Shown piece after piece: positions 7,619-16,465 of a DNA stretch of 64,000 nucleotides. The stretch comes from Leucobacter sp. Psy1 (lineage in GTDB: Bacteria; Actinomycetota; Actinomycetes; Actinomycetales; Microbacteriaceae). Every line of letters begins with the position of its first letter. Position 1 is the stretch's first letter. The position numbers and the translations under genes were made by a program. The DNA is taken from the NCBI RefSeq assembly GCF_020096995.1, contig NZ_CP083692.1:1922001-1986000 (forward strand). The letters are read 5' to 3'. The notes beneath the pieces are model-generated. The model was not told the origin of the DNA. It searched no databases and worked only from the letters and a program-made list of their open reading frames with translations.

Positions 7619-8104
7619 TCACCGGGTCAGCGGCAGTTCGATGCTGAGACGCAGGTCATCGGTTCCGGGCCGGTGCGCGAAAGCCCGCGGGAATCGGGCG
7701 GCTTCTGCGAACCCGAGCGATCGGTACAGATGCAGTCCTGGTTCGTTGGTCGACAGCACCTTGAGCCACACCCGAGTCCCGCCTCCGAGCGCGGCCGCCC
7801 GCAGTGCAGCTTGCATGAGGCTGCGCCCTCCCCCTGCTGACCGGGCGGTCGGAGAGACACCCAGCCCGGCGATGTACCAGTCGCCGTATTCGCTTGATCT
7901 TTCGAGCGTCCGAACATAGCCGACGGGCCGATCACCGCTTGTAGCGACGATTAACTCCTCCACTCGCGCCCCCGTGGGCGGACCGAAGAACGGGCGGTCG
8001 CGGGCCCAGAGGTCACCGGGGTCGTTGCTTTCAGCCCAGCATTCATACGAGATCTCGGAGAGTGCTCGGTCGTCTTCCGGGATGGCCTGACGGAGCGAGA
8101 TCAT
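7619..8104 (-). CDS. GNAT-family N-acetyltransferase
   Basis: A 161-residue GNAT protein. The acetyl-CoA motif is seen in AGLGVSPTARSAGGGRSLMQAA, where the usual R/Q-x-x-G-x-G/A appears as ARSAGGG, and the later segment NEPGLHLYRSLGFAEAARF is the typical beta6-alpha4 region. The substrate is unknown. ATG 8104 is selected because TACAAT ends 6 nt upstream (leaderless type); an ATG 42 nt further up would add residues that do not fit the family. It lies between comEC and the FUSC gene, all on the minus strand. Confidence 0.8.
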   Translation of the reverse strand: MISLRQAIPEDDRALSEISYECWAESNDPGDLWARDRPFFGPPTGARVEELIVATSGDRPVGYVRTLERSSEYGDWYIAGLGVSPTARSAGGGRSLMQAALRAAALGGGTRVWLKVLSTNEPGLHLYRSLGFAEAARFPRAFAHRPGTDDLRLSIELPLTR

Positions 8105-8110
8105 GAGGCA

Positions 8111-8116
8111 ATTGTA
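8111..8116 (-). promoter_or_regulatory. -10 box of the GNAT gene (leaderless type)
   Basis: TACAAT, 6 nt (TGCCTC), then ATG. Close to the TATAAT consensus; no good -35 seen. Confidence 0.5.
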
Positions 8117-8169
8117 GGAGTGGCTGCGCCATCTCGGCGATGGCATGTACTCGAAGAACGATCATTCTC

Positions 8170-10689
8170 TTACCCCTGATCGCCTCGCTCCACCCACACT
8201 TCCGGTGGCGACCCCCGACTGACTGCAATGGATCCGAAGCGATCCGTTCTGAGCACCCTCGTCCCCGTCGCGTCAAGCGCATCGAGCACATCAGGGTGCG
8301 GGTGACCGTAGGTGTTCTCCGCACCGACGGAGATGAGTGCGAGGTCGGCTGCGGCCGCGGCGATGAGGGCGGGATCCTGATCGCCAGATCCGTGGTGCGC
8401 CACCTTCAGCACGTCAACCGAGAGGTCAGCCCCGGTACGGAGCAGCGCACGGTGCTCCGCCTCCCCCGTGTCGCCGAGCATGAGCACGGAGAGCCCTCCC
8501 GCCTCGACCCGCATCACAACACTCGCAGTGTTCTTCTCGGCAGGAACCGCGCCCTCCGGTGGCGCGAGCACTCGCCAGGCCGGACCTTGCCGATCGCGCG
8601 CGCCGGCTCGTCCTGCCGTCCCGATCGACCAGTGCACGTCGGCGGCGTCGAGGTCGCTGACGACCTCCCTCACCCCGGTGTCCATCTGCTCTCGCGTCGG
8701 CGGAGCGATGATCGCCTCATCGGCGATCGGGGCCGCGACCTCGAGCGCCCCGACGTGATCGCGGTCGTCGTGCGTGAGCACCAGCGTGGCGATGCGGGTC
8801 ACCGCGAACCTCCGAAGGCACTCGGTGAGCAGTTCGGGATCGTCCCCGGTATCGACGAGCATGACCTCGGCCGGCGCGCTGGGATTCCTGAGCAGGAGCG
8901 CGTCACCCTGACCGACGTCGCAGGCCACGATGCTCCAGTCCGAGGGGGTCGCGAGTCGGTCCGCGACCGGTGCCACGATGATGATGGCACCGGCGGTGCC
9001 GCACGCCGCGGCGGTCAGCAGCGCGATGGCGAGACGAGCACGACGCGGCCTCGGCCTGACGGCCTCCCACGGGTGACGGCGAGCGACGGGGTGCTCACCT
9101 GGAACGGGAAGGCGTTCGCTGCGGATCGCCCACGCCACGACGATCGCCGTCTCGCAGCACGCGAGCATGACGGCCCCTCCGACTCCACCTGGCCAGTGCC
9201 AGCGCGCGAGCGGGAGCCCCGCAGTGACTGTCGCGGTCGCATCGACCCAGCGCGTCGCGGCACTCGCGATCATCAGAGCGAGCTCGCCGGCGGCCGGCCA
9301 CACTGGCAAGGCGATGAGCGCCAGCAGGCCGAACCCGGTGCCGACGGGAGCCGCGGGTGCCGCGATGACATTGGCGAGCACGCCGACGGCCGGGATCCCT
9401 TCTTGGAGCGTGAGGAGGATCGGTCCGCACGCGAACTGAGCCACGGCGGCGACCGCGACGGGCAGCACGAGGACCCTGGGCATCCCGGTGCGACGCAGTG
9501 CTCGCTCGACGGCGGGGACGAAGAGCAGGATCCCTGCCGTCGCGCACACGGACAGCGTGAACCCGGGGGCTCGCGCCTGCCACGGATCGGCGCAGAGCAG
9601 CACGAGAATGGCGCACCCGAGCGCTGGCAGCGCAGCCCGCCGCTTGCCCCCGAAGTCGGCGACCAGCACGACCACGGCCATCACGGCAGCGCGCTGCACA
9701 CTCGCGTCAGGACCCACCACGATCACGAACCCGCAGAGACCGGTTCCGGCCAGTGCGATGCGCACCCGCCTGCCCGCTCCAAGTCGCGACGTTACCGCCA
9801 CCACCGCTGCGGTGATGAGCGCGCAGTTCGCACCGGAGACCGCCGTCAGGTGCGTCAGCGAACTCTCGCGCATGCGCTCATCAGTGAGCTCGGAGACAGC
9901 CGACGTATCCCCGACAGCAAAGCCTGGCACCAGCTCGGCACCATCGACGCCCTCAGCCGCGCCGCGGAGACCGTGGCGAAGCTCCGCGGCCAGAGCACCA
10001 ACGGCACCCCTGAAGCGCTCGGCGAGTGCGACCGGAGCGGTCTCCTGCATCGACGTGACGGAGACCGCGTAGGCCGCGGTCGACGCGGGCTCGAGTCGCT
10101 CGAGTCGACCCGAAGCCTCGACGCGGGTCCCGGGAGCCCAATGCTCCGGCGCTACTTCGGGGAGCCACAGCAGCACCGGCACCGGTCCCGCGCTCCGTAG
10201 ATGGCTCCCAGACGTCTCGGCGATGCCGCGCACCCAGGAACGGTCGCCCACTGCTGACGAACTGCGCTCCGGGAATCCCCGCAGAACAACGTCGAGCGAG
10301 ACCGCCTCGCCGTGGTGCGCAGCGGAGACCAGCGATGGCGCCGCGCGCGCCTCCTCCATCGTCCAGGTACGCACGCTGAGCACGAGCACGATCGCGCACG
10401 TGACCCCGGCGAAGCGGAACGCAGTGGCACCGGCGCCTGCCGCGGCGCGCGACCAGGATGACCGTCGCCCCGCCGACAGGTGTCCTGCGCAGGCGCAGAC
10501 GGCGAGCACCCCCGCCACGAGCGCCGCTGCGACCCCGAGCCAGCCGGCGAGTCCCGGTCTGCTGATCGCGATCGCGATGGCGCCCCACCCGATGAACGCG
10601 GGGAGCAGCAGACGCCACTGCCCCGGCGGGCCGGCGAACGGCTGCACAGCGGGGTCGGCAGCCGAGCGAAACACCACCCGATCGCCCAC
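8170..10689 (-). CDS. comEC: ComEC/Rec2-type DNA uptake channel protein
   Basis: An 839-residue polytopic membrane protein that would carry single-stranded DNA across the cytoplasmic membrane in natural transformation. Order: N-terminal hydrophobic segments, an OB-like periplasmic region, the central Competence domain (TSHLT-like core seen as SSLTHLTAVSGANCALI), further helices, and from about residue 590 a metallo-beta-lactamase domain starting DVGQGDALLL. Zinc-site motifs LTHDDRDHVGALE and LKVAHHGSGDQD are intact, so the nuclease domain looks functional. GTG 10689 lies within a few bases of the comEA stop. Intact comEA-comEC pairs are common in this family even where transformation has not been shown. 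Confidence 0.93.
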   Translation of the reverse strand: MGDRVVFRSAADPAVQPFAGPPGQWRLLLPAFIGWGAIAIAISRPGLAGWLGVAAALVAGVLAVCACAGHLSAGRRSSWSRAAAGAGATAFRFAGVTCAIVLVLSVRTWTMEEARAAPSLVSAAHHGEAVSLDVVLRGFPERSSSAVGDRSWVRGIAETSGSHLRSAGPVPVLLWLPEVAPEHWAPGTRVEASGRLERLEPASTAAYAVSVTSMQETAPVALAERFRGAVGALAAELRHGLRGAAEGVDGAELVPGFAVGDTSAVSELTDERMRESSLTHLTAVSGANCALITAAVVAVTSRLGAGRRVRIALAGTGLCGFVIVVGPDASVQRAAVMAVVVLVADFGGKRRAALPALGCAILVLLCADPWQARAPGFTLSVCATAGILLFVPAVERALRRTGMPRVLVLPVAVAAVAQFACGPILLTLQEGIPAVGVLANVIAAPAAPVGTGFGLLALIALPVWPAAGELALMIASAATRWVDATATVTAGLPLARWHWPGGVGGAVMLACCETAIVVAWAIRSERLPVPGEHPVARRHPWEAVRPRPRRARLAIALLTAAACGTAGAIIIVAPVADRLATPSDWSIVACDVGQGDALLLRNPSAPAEVMLVDTGDDPELLTECLRRFAVTRIATLVLTHDDRDHVGALEVAAPIADEAIIAPPTREQMDTGVREVVSDLDAADVHWSIGTAGRAGARDRQGPAWRVLAPPEGAVPAEKNTASVVMRVEAGGLSVLMLGDTGEAEHRALLRTGADLSVDVLKVAHHGSGDQDPALIAAAAADLALISVGAENTYGHPHPDVLDALDATGTRVLRTDRFGSIAVSRGSPPEVWVERGDQG

Positions 10690-10691
10690 GA

Positions 10692-11501
10692 CTACACCGT
10701 GACCCGGTCACGAAATCCCTCGAGCGTCTTCTCGCCGATGCCCGACACCTCGAGTAACTGGTCAACGCTCGCGAAGGATCCGTTCGCCTCCCGCCAGTCG
10801 ATGATGCGCTGCGCGAGCGCGGGCCCGACCCTCGGCAGCGTCTCGAGTGCTGTCGCGTCTGCGGCGTTGAGGTTCACGAGTGCACCCTCAGGGGCGCCAC
10901 TCCCCGAGCCTGGCGCACCGACGCCGCCTCCCGGTGAGGCCCCTGGCGCCCCAAGCTCGGCTCCGGCAGCGTCGGGTACGACGATCTGCTCGCCGTCGAC
11001 GACCAGCCGCGCGAGGTTCACGCCGGCGAGTGCGGCGCTCTTCGTGGGTCCGCCGGCGGCGTCGATGGCATCACGCACCCGCGCATCGACGTTCAGCTCC
11101 ACGACCCCTGGGTCGGCGACCTCACCGACGACGTGCACGAATGCGCTGCCGGTGCGCGCCCCCTCACCCTGAGACGCGGTCGCCCCTGGCGCCTCCGGAT
11201 GCGGCGCTTCGGTCTGCGCCTCGGCGGCGGTCTCGACCGTCGGCTCGTGCGGACGCCCCCACACCATGGCGATCGCCACGAGCACCGCCGCCATCACCAG
11301 CACTCCTGCGGCAACCGCCGGGGTTGTCACGGCGCGCCTCACTCGCGCGCTCAGCGGCGGAGGCGGGCGCCACTCGATCGGTTCCGGTGAGTGCTCGCGG
11401 CCACCGACCAGCAGCTCCGCGAACGGCGCCGACCTGGCGCCTCGCGCGGGCTCGGCGTCGCGCTCGGCTGACCGGCGGGCGGGTGCGTGGTAGGAGGGCA
11501 T
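10692..11501 (-). CDS. comEA: ComEA-type DNA-binding protein
   Basis: A 269-residue membrane-anchored DNA receptor for uptake. Order: proline-rich cytoplasmic tail, one transmembrane helix (61-81), a SLBB domain (about 120-175, FVHVVGEVADPGVVEL), a Gly/Pro-rich linker (179-206), and a C-terminal helix-hairpin-helix pair (209-269) with LNAADATALETLPRVGPALA and VSGIGEKTLEGFRD, which binds DNA. ATG 11501 has both TAGCGT ending 6 nt upstream and GAGGGC in the gap, so a leaderless mRNA is likely. comEC follows with 2 nt between the genes. Confidence 0.92.
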   Translation of the reverse strand: MPSYHAPARRSAERDAEPARGARSAPFAELLVGGREHSPEPIEWRPPPPLSARVRRAVTTPAVAAGVLVMAAVLVAIAMVWGRPHEPTVETAAEAQTEAPHPEAPGATASQGEGARTGSAFVHVVGEVADPGVVELNVDARVRDAIDAAGGPTKSAALAGVNLARLVVDGEQIVVPDAAGAELGAPGASPGGGVGAPGSGSGAPEGALVNLNAADATALETLPRVGPALAQRIIDWREANGSFASVDQLLEVSGIGEKTLEGFRDRVTV

Positions 11502-11507
11502 GCCCTC

Positions 11508-11513
11508 ACGCTA
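11508..11513 (-). promoter_or_regulatory. -10 box of comEA-comEC (leaderless type)
   Basis: TAGCGT, 6 nt (GAGGGC), ATG. Nearly the same string is found before the small gene at 38616. Confidence 0.45.
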
Positions 11514-11611
11514 GGGAGCGGACTCACCCTCCCGCGTCAGCATGACACACCCTGTGAACGACCCGCCGGCAGCCGGCCCGCAGGCTCGCCTGTGGACGAC
11601 CCGCTGGAGCG

Positions 11612-14131
11612 CTATGCCGGCTTCGACGCGATGCTGATGATCTTCGGCACGCGCACGATGAACTTCACGACCTCGCGTCCCTCGAGCGCACGCTGCACCG
11701 ACTCCGAAGCACGAGCCGCGGCCTCCGCATCCGCCTCCGAGACCGATGCCGGCAGTGTCAGACGATCCCTCACCTTGCCGTCGACCTGCACGACGAGCGT
11801 GATCTCGTCCTCGACGAGGAGCGCCGGGTCCGCCTCTGGCCAGACCGCGAGGGCGACCGTCGGCTCGTGACCGAGCATCGCCCACATGTCCTCGGCCGCG
11901 TACGGAGCGAAGAGCGACAGGATCATTGCGATCGCCTCTGCAGACTCGCGCACCGCCGGATCAGCGGCGCCCGCGGCGCCGTCGATCGCCTTGCGGGTGA
12001 CGTTGACCTGTTCCATCAGGCGAGCGACGACGACGTTGAACTTGTATGCCTCGACGAGCGCGGGCGCATCGGCGAGCAGTCGGTGCGTGTGCCGGCGGAG
12101 CGCCGTATCTCCCGCGGAAGCATCGGTGGAGGACGCCGCAGCAGCATCCGCCTCGGCAACGTCGCGGGCGATGCGCCACGCGCGGGCCAGGAACTTCGCC
12201 GACCCCTGCACCGAAACGTCGGCCCAGTCGATGTCGTCCTCGGGCGGCCCTGCGAAGGCGAGGGTGACGCGGAGCGCGTCGGCCCCGTGGTCGCGGAGTT
12301 CCGAGGCGAACTCGACGAGGTTGCCCTTCGACTTCGACATCTTCGCGCCGTCGAGCAGCACCATGCCCTGGTTGAGGAGCGCCGTGAACGGCTCCTCGAA
12401 GTCGAGATAGCCGAGATCGTGCAGCACCTTGGTGATGAACCGCGAGTAGAGCAGGTGGAGAATCGCGTGCTCCACGCCGCCCGCGTACTGATCGATCGGG
12501 CCCCACTGCTTCGCCTGCTCGGGGTCGAACGCCTGCGTGTCGTCGTTCGCCGAGAGGAAGCGCAGGTAGTACCAGGAGCTGTCGACGAAGGTGTCCATGG
12601 TGTCGGGGTCTCGGCTGAGCGTCTCGCCGGTCTCCGGGTCGGTCACCGTCGCCCAGTCCGTCGCACCGCCGAGGGGCGAGGTGCCCTTCGGCTTCAGGTC
12701 GAGTCCCTCCGATGGCGGCAGTTCCACGGGAAGGGAGGTCTCGGGCACCGGGCGCATCGACCCGTCCTCGGCATGGAGGATCGGAATCGGCGTCCCCCAG
12801 TACCGCTGCCGCGAGATGAGCCAGTCGCGCAGTCGGTAGGTCGTCGACGCACGGCCCGTGCCGCGCTCCTCGAGCACCTCGATGGCGCGGGCGATCGCGT
12901 CGGTCTTCGACAGCCCGTCGAGCTCGCCCGAGTTCACAAGGGTCCCGTCACCGGTCAGGGCGACAGCGGATTCGGCGGGGTCGGGCAGCGCCGCGCCGTC
13001 CTCGTCTCGGACGTCGAGCACGACTCGTACGGGCAGGTCGTACTTCAGTGCGAAGTCGAGGTCGCGCTGGTCGTGTGCCGGCACCGCCATGATGGCACCG
13101 TGGCCGTAATCGGCGAGCACGTAGTCGGCTGCCCAGACGGGAATCCGCTCGCCGTTCACGGGGTTGACGGCGAAGTGGTCGAGGAAGACGCCGGTCTTCT
13201 CACGATCGGCGCTCTGGCGCTCGATCTCGCTCTGCTGCTGCGCCTGCGCCAGGTAGGCCTGGAACTGCATGCGAACCTCGGCCGACGCCCCCGCAGCCAG
13301 TTCGGCCGCGAGATCGGAGTCGGGTGCGACGACCATGAACGTGGCACCATGCAGGGTGTCAGGTCGAGTCGTGAAGACGGGGACACGCGCGTCCCTGCCC
13401 TCGATCTCGAACTCCACCTCGGCACCGCGCGAGCGGCCGATCCAATTGCGCTGCATGTTCAGCACCTTCGACGGCCAAGTGTCCTCGAGTGCATCGAGGT
13501 CGTCGAGCAGCCGGTCGGCGTAATCGGTGATCCGGAAGTACCACTGGGTGAGCTTCTTCTTCACGACCATCACACCGGAGCGCTCGGACGTGCCGTCTGG
13601 CAGCACCTGCTCGTTCGCGAGCACCGTCTGATCCTCAGGATCCCAGTTGACCCAGCTCGCCTTCCGGTACGCCAGACCCTTCTCGTACATCTTCAGGAAG
13701 AGCCACTGATTCCACCGGTAGTAGTCGGGGTCGCTCGTGTGCAGCACCCGGCTCCAGTCAAATGAAGGCGCGTAGAGACGGAACGACGCCTTCTGCTGGT
13801 CGATGTTGGCGTAGGTCCACTCGCGAGGGTCAACGCCCCGCTTGATGGCCGCGTTCTCGGCGGGGAGTCCGAACGAATCCCAGCCGATCGGGTGGAGCAC
13901 GTCGTACCCGCGACCCCGCCAGTACCGGGCGAGCACGTCACCGAAGCAGAACGCCTCCGCGTGACCCATGTGGAGGTCGCCCGAGGGGTAGGGGAACATG
14001 TCGAGCACGTACTTGCGCGGCCGTCCGGTCTCCTCGGTTCCGACCTCGAAGGGGCGCAGTTCGTCCCACACGGGCAGCCAGCGATCCTGGATCGCCCGGA
14101 AGTCGTAGCTGTCGCTGAGTCGCTCGGTCAC
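11612..14131 (-). CDS. leuS: leucyl-tRNA synthetase
   Basis: An 839-residue class I synthetase that charges tRNA-Leu; E. coli LeuS has 860. The HIGH signature is HMGH at residues 54-57 ([14 protein letters not shown]), the CP1 editing domain contains [13 protein letters not shown], and the KMSKS loop is intact ([10 protein letters not shown]). The C-terminal tRNA-binding domain ends normally. The frame is open far upstream, but GTG 14131 has GAGG at 5 nt spacing and begins right at the conserved N-terminus ([10 protein letters not shown]). A second GTG is 6 nt further up. It lies 59 nt downstream of pabB and may be cotranscribed. Confidence 0.97.
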   Translation of the reverse strand: MTERLSDSYDFRAIQDRWLPVWDELRPFEVGTEETGRPRKYVLDMFPYPSGDLHMGHAEAFCFGDVLARYWRGRGYDVLHPIGWDSFGLPAENAAIKRGVDPREWTYANIDQQKASFRLYAPSFDWSRVLHTSDPDYYRWNQWLFLKMYEKGLAYRKASWVNWDPEDQTVLANEQVLPDGTSERSGVMVVKKKLTQWYFRITDYADRLLDDLDALEDTWPSKVLNMQRNWIGRSRGAEVEFEIEGRDARVPVFTTRPDTLHGATFMVVAPDSDLAAELAAGASAEVRMQFQAYLAQAQQQSEIERQSADREKTGVFLDHFAVNPVNGERIPVWAADYVLADYGHGAIMAVPAHDQRDLDFALKYDLPVRVVLDVRDEDGAALPDPAESAVALTGDGTLVNSGELDGLSKTDAIARAIEVLEERGTGRASTTYRLRDWLISRQRYWGTPIPILHAEDGSMRPVPETSLPVELPPSEGLDLKPKGTSPLGGATDWATVTDPETGETLSRDPDTMDTFVDSSWYYLRFLSANDDTQAFDPEQAKQWGPIDQYAGGVEHAILHLLYSRFITKVLHDLGYLDFEEPFTALLNQGMVLLDGAKMSKSKGNLVEFASELRDHGADALRVTLAFAGPPEDDIDWADVSVQGSAKFLARAWRIARDVAEADAAAASSTDASAGDTALRRHTHRLLADAPALVEAYKFNVVVARLMEQVNVTRKAIDGAAGAADPAVRESAEAIAMILSLFAPYAAEDMWAMLGHEPTVALAVWPEADPALLVEDEITLVVQVDGKVRDRLTLPASVSEADAEAAARASESVQRALEGREVVKFIVRVPKIISIASKPA

Positions 14132-14190
14132 ACACACCTCGTTCGCTGTCACGGTCGCCCGGAGCCGCGGGCGCACACACGCCCTCCAGA

Positions 14191-15552
14191 CTATCGCGAA
14201 CCGAGTGCGCGGAGGATCGCTTCGGCCTTGAGCCGTTGCTCGGCGAGTTCCGCGTCCGGATCCGAATCGATCGTGATCCCTCCCCCTGACCCGATGAGGG
14301 CACGTGTCTCCCCATCCGCGCCGATGCCGCGCAGCTCGACCCCGCGGATCGTCATCGCGAGCTCGCAAGAGCCGTCGGAATCGATCCACCCGAAGCAGCC
14401 GGAGTAGAGGCCGCGCGGCGCCCGCTCCAGGCGGGCGAGGATCTCGACGGCGCTCCGCTTCGGCGCCCCCGTCATGGATCCACCGGGGAACGCTGCGGCG
14501 AGCGCGTCCATCGCGTCGGCTCCCGGTCGGAGTCGCCCGGAGACGGTGCTGACGAGCTGGTGGACGTGCGGGTGGGCTTCGACGCGCAGGAACCCTTCGA
14601 CGGCGACGGTGCCGGCAACGCACACACGACTGAGGTCGTTGCGCATGAGGTCGACGATCATGAGGTTCTCGGCGCGTTCTTTCGGGTGCGCGGCGAGCTC
14701 CGCGGCGATCCGTGCGTCGTCTGCGACGGAGTTCCCGCGTCTCCGCGTGCCCTTGATGGGGTGGGTGGCGACGCGGTCGCCGGTGACCGAGAGGAAGCGT
14801 TCGGGGCTGGCGGAGACGAGTGCGCGGTCGCCCGACGCGATGATCCCGCCGCGGATGGCTGCGCCGCCCGAGCTGAGGGCGCGGTAGAGGGCGACGGGGT
14901 CCGCGTCGCCGGGAAGCTGAGCCTCAGCGGTATCGGTGAGGCAGAGCACATAGGCGTCGCCCTCGCCGATGGCATCGCGGCAGGCGTCGACGGCTGCCCG
15001 GTAGTCGGCGGGCTCGGTGCGCCAGCGGTGCGTGGCCCGGGGGCCAGGCCGGGTCGCCCGAGCCGAATCCGCAGCGCTGAGCGTCCGACCGTACGCCGCG
15101 AACCACTCCTCGATCGCCGCTGCGCTGACGCCCCGCACCTCGGCTCGGTGGTTGCGGTGGTCGATGGCGAGAACGGCGTCGAGTCGGAGGGCGAAGGCGG
15201 GCGGAGCGTCGTCGTACGCCGGTTCAGCACCGAGCAGTGCGACACCGAACTCGTACCCGAAGGCGGTGACCCAGCCGTGCGCGAACCCGTCTCGCACGGC
15301 CTGAGCGCCGTGTGGCGCCTCGGTTCGCAACCGGTCGAGGAACTCCTGCTCCCTGCCGGGTCGGCCCGTCAGCACTCGCGTGGTCGCACCCAGATACGTC
15401 ATCCCCCTGGGGTCGTCGCGCTCGGCCGCGGCCGCTCCGTCAAGCCAGCACCACGCGTCACCGGTCGCTGCGAGCGCACGCGCGACCGCTTCGGGGTCGG
15501 GGACGTCGACGAGCGGGCGCACCGCGTACCCGCGGTGGTCGGCAGAGGGCAT
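14191..15552 (-). CDS. pabB: aminodeoxychorismate synthase component I
   Basis: A 453-residue chorismate-binding enzyme. The C-terminal half has the family signature: [24 protein letters not shown] and [18 protein letters not shown]. The N-terminal region is diverged and lacks the LLES tryptophan-binding motif that trpE in this window has, so para-aminobenzoate synthesis for folate is the best assignment. It needs a PabA/TrpG glutaminase, not present here. ATG 15552 is preceded by TACCCT at 6 nt. It is divergent from pabC, which performs the next step. Confidence 0.85.
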   Translation of the reverse strand: MPSADHRGYAVRPLVDVPDPEAVARALAATGDAWCWLDGAAAAERDDPRGMTYLGATTRVLTGRPGREQEFLDRLRTEAPHGAQAVRDGFAHGWVTAFGYEFGVALLGAEPAYDDAPPAFALRLDAVLAIDHRNHRAEVRGVSAAAIEEWFAAYGRTLSAADSARATRPGPRATHRWRTEPADYRAAVDACRDAIGEGDAYVLCLTDTAEAQLPGDADPVALYRALSSGGAAIRGGIIASGDRALVSASPERFLSVTGDRVATHPIKGTRRRGNSVADDARIAAELAAHPKERAENLMIVDLMRNDLSRVCVAGTVAVEGFLRVEAHPHVHQLVSTVSGRLRPGADAMDALAAAFPGGSMTGAPKRSAVEILARLERAPRGLYSGCFGWIDSDGSCELAMTIRGVELRGIGADGETRALIGSGGGITIDSDPDAELAEQRLKAEAILRALGSR

Positions 15553-15558
15553 GTGGTC

Positions 15559-15564
15559 AGGGTA
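15559..15564 (-). promoter_or_regulatory. -10 box of pabB (leaderless type)
   Basis: TACCCT, 6 nt (GACCAC), ATG. Back to back with the pabC promoter. Confidence 0.4.
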
Positions 15565-15628
15565 CCGGTTGGAGACCGCAGCGCGCCCGCCGGAGCCCTC
15601 GCCCCGACGGGGTACCCGGCACGACCGG

Positions 15629-15634
15629 TAGAGT
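15629..15634 (+). promoter_or_regulatory. -10 box of pabC (leaderless type)
   Basis: TAGAGT, 6 nt (CGCGGT), ATG. Confidence 0.45.
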
Positions 15635-15640
15635 CGCGGT

Positions 15641-16450
15641 ATGTCCGAGCTGCTGGTCGCCGATTCGTTCCGAGTACGCCAGAACCCCTCGTCGGGTGTC
15701 GCAGAGGTGCGCGGGTGGCAGTACCACCTCGATCGCTTCGCAGGTGCTGCGGCGAGCGCCCTCGCCGAACTCGATGAGCGACCGTCCGAGACGGTGGACG
15801 ACTTCGTGCTCGGGGCGGCGGAGCGCGTGAATGCGTTCGGCGAGGGGTTTCCGCGCCTGGAGCTGTGGCTCGACCCCGATGGCACGGTACGGTGGGGGCT
15901 GTCTGAGCGGCCGCTCCCCGCGCTCACGGGGGAGGTCGAGCTGCGTTCGATTCCGCTTGCGGACGTCGAGGGGCTCGCGCACCTGGATAGGAAGGGGCCG
16001 AACCTCGAGCGGTACCTCGAGCTGAACCACGAGGTCGGCGCCGAGGCGCTGCTCCTCGACGCCGAGGGTCACGTCGTTGAGGGTGCGACGACGAGCCTCG
16101 TCTGGTGGGACGCGACGGGTCTCGGTCACCGCGCAGCATCTGCGGACCGGGTGGCCTCCGTGACCGAGGGTCTGGTCGCCGAGGCCGCTCCGCATCAGCT
16201 CCCAGCGAGCGGCTCGACGGGAGCAGCAGCGAAGCCCCACGAGCCCGCGCGGAGCAGCGCGCGCCCGACCGAACTCGCAGCGTGCGAGGTGTGGGCGGTC
16301 AATGCGCTGCACGGCATCCGGGTAGTCAGCCACATCGACGGTGCCGCGACGCGGGAGCCCGAGCCGAAGCGTCTCGACTGGTTCCGCGCGGTGCTCGACC
16401 ACTCGTGGGAGCCGGTGCTGCTCGACGGCCGGGCGTCCGGCGCCTGGTGA
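15641..16450 (+). CDS. pabC: aminotransferase class IV, probable aminodeoxychorismate lyase
   Basis: A 269-residue fold-type IV PLP enzyme. Lys118 in HLDRKGPNLERY is the likely Schiff-base lysine and Glu147 in GHVVEGATTSLVW the ring-nitrogen partner. Family members include branched-chain and D-amino acid aminotransferases; the divergent pabB next door favours conversion of aminodeoxychorismate to para-aminobenzoate and pyruvate. A stretch of about 30 residues around SGSTGAAAKPHEPARSS is low complexity and looks like a loop insertion. ATG 15641 fits the TAGAGT box. It converges with cydC; only 15 bp separate the stops. Confidence 0.8.
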   Translation: MSELLVADSFRVRQNPSSGVAEVRGWQYHLDRFAGAAASALAELDERPSETVDDFVLGAAERVNAFGEGFPRLELWLDPDGTVRWGLSERPLPALTGEVELRSIPLADVEGLAHLDRKGPNLERYLELNHEVGAEALLLDAEGHVVEGATTSLVWWDATGLGHRAASADRVASVTEGLVAEAAPHQLPASGSTGAAAKPHEPARSSARPTELAACEVWAVNALHGIRVVSHIDGAATREPEPKRLDWFRAVLDHSWEPVLLDGRASGAW

Positions 16451-16465
16451 ATCGGGCAGGTGCCG

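Noticed and set aside
8140-10200. 686-codon open frame on the plus strand
   Set aside because: Antisense to comEC; Arg/His/Gly-rich, low-complexity translation typical of the shadow frame in GC-rich DNA.
11867-13765. 632-codon open frame on the plus strand
   Set aside because: Antisense to leuS; shadow frame.
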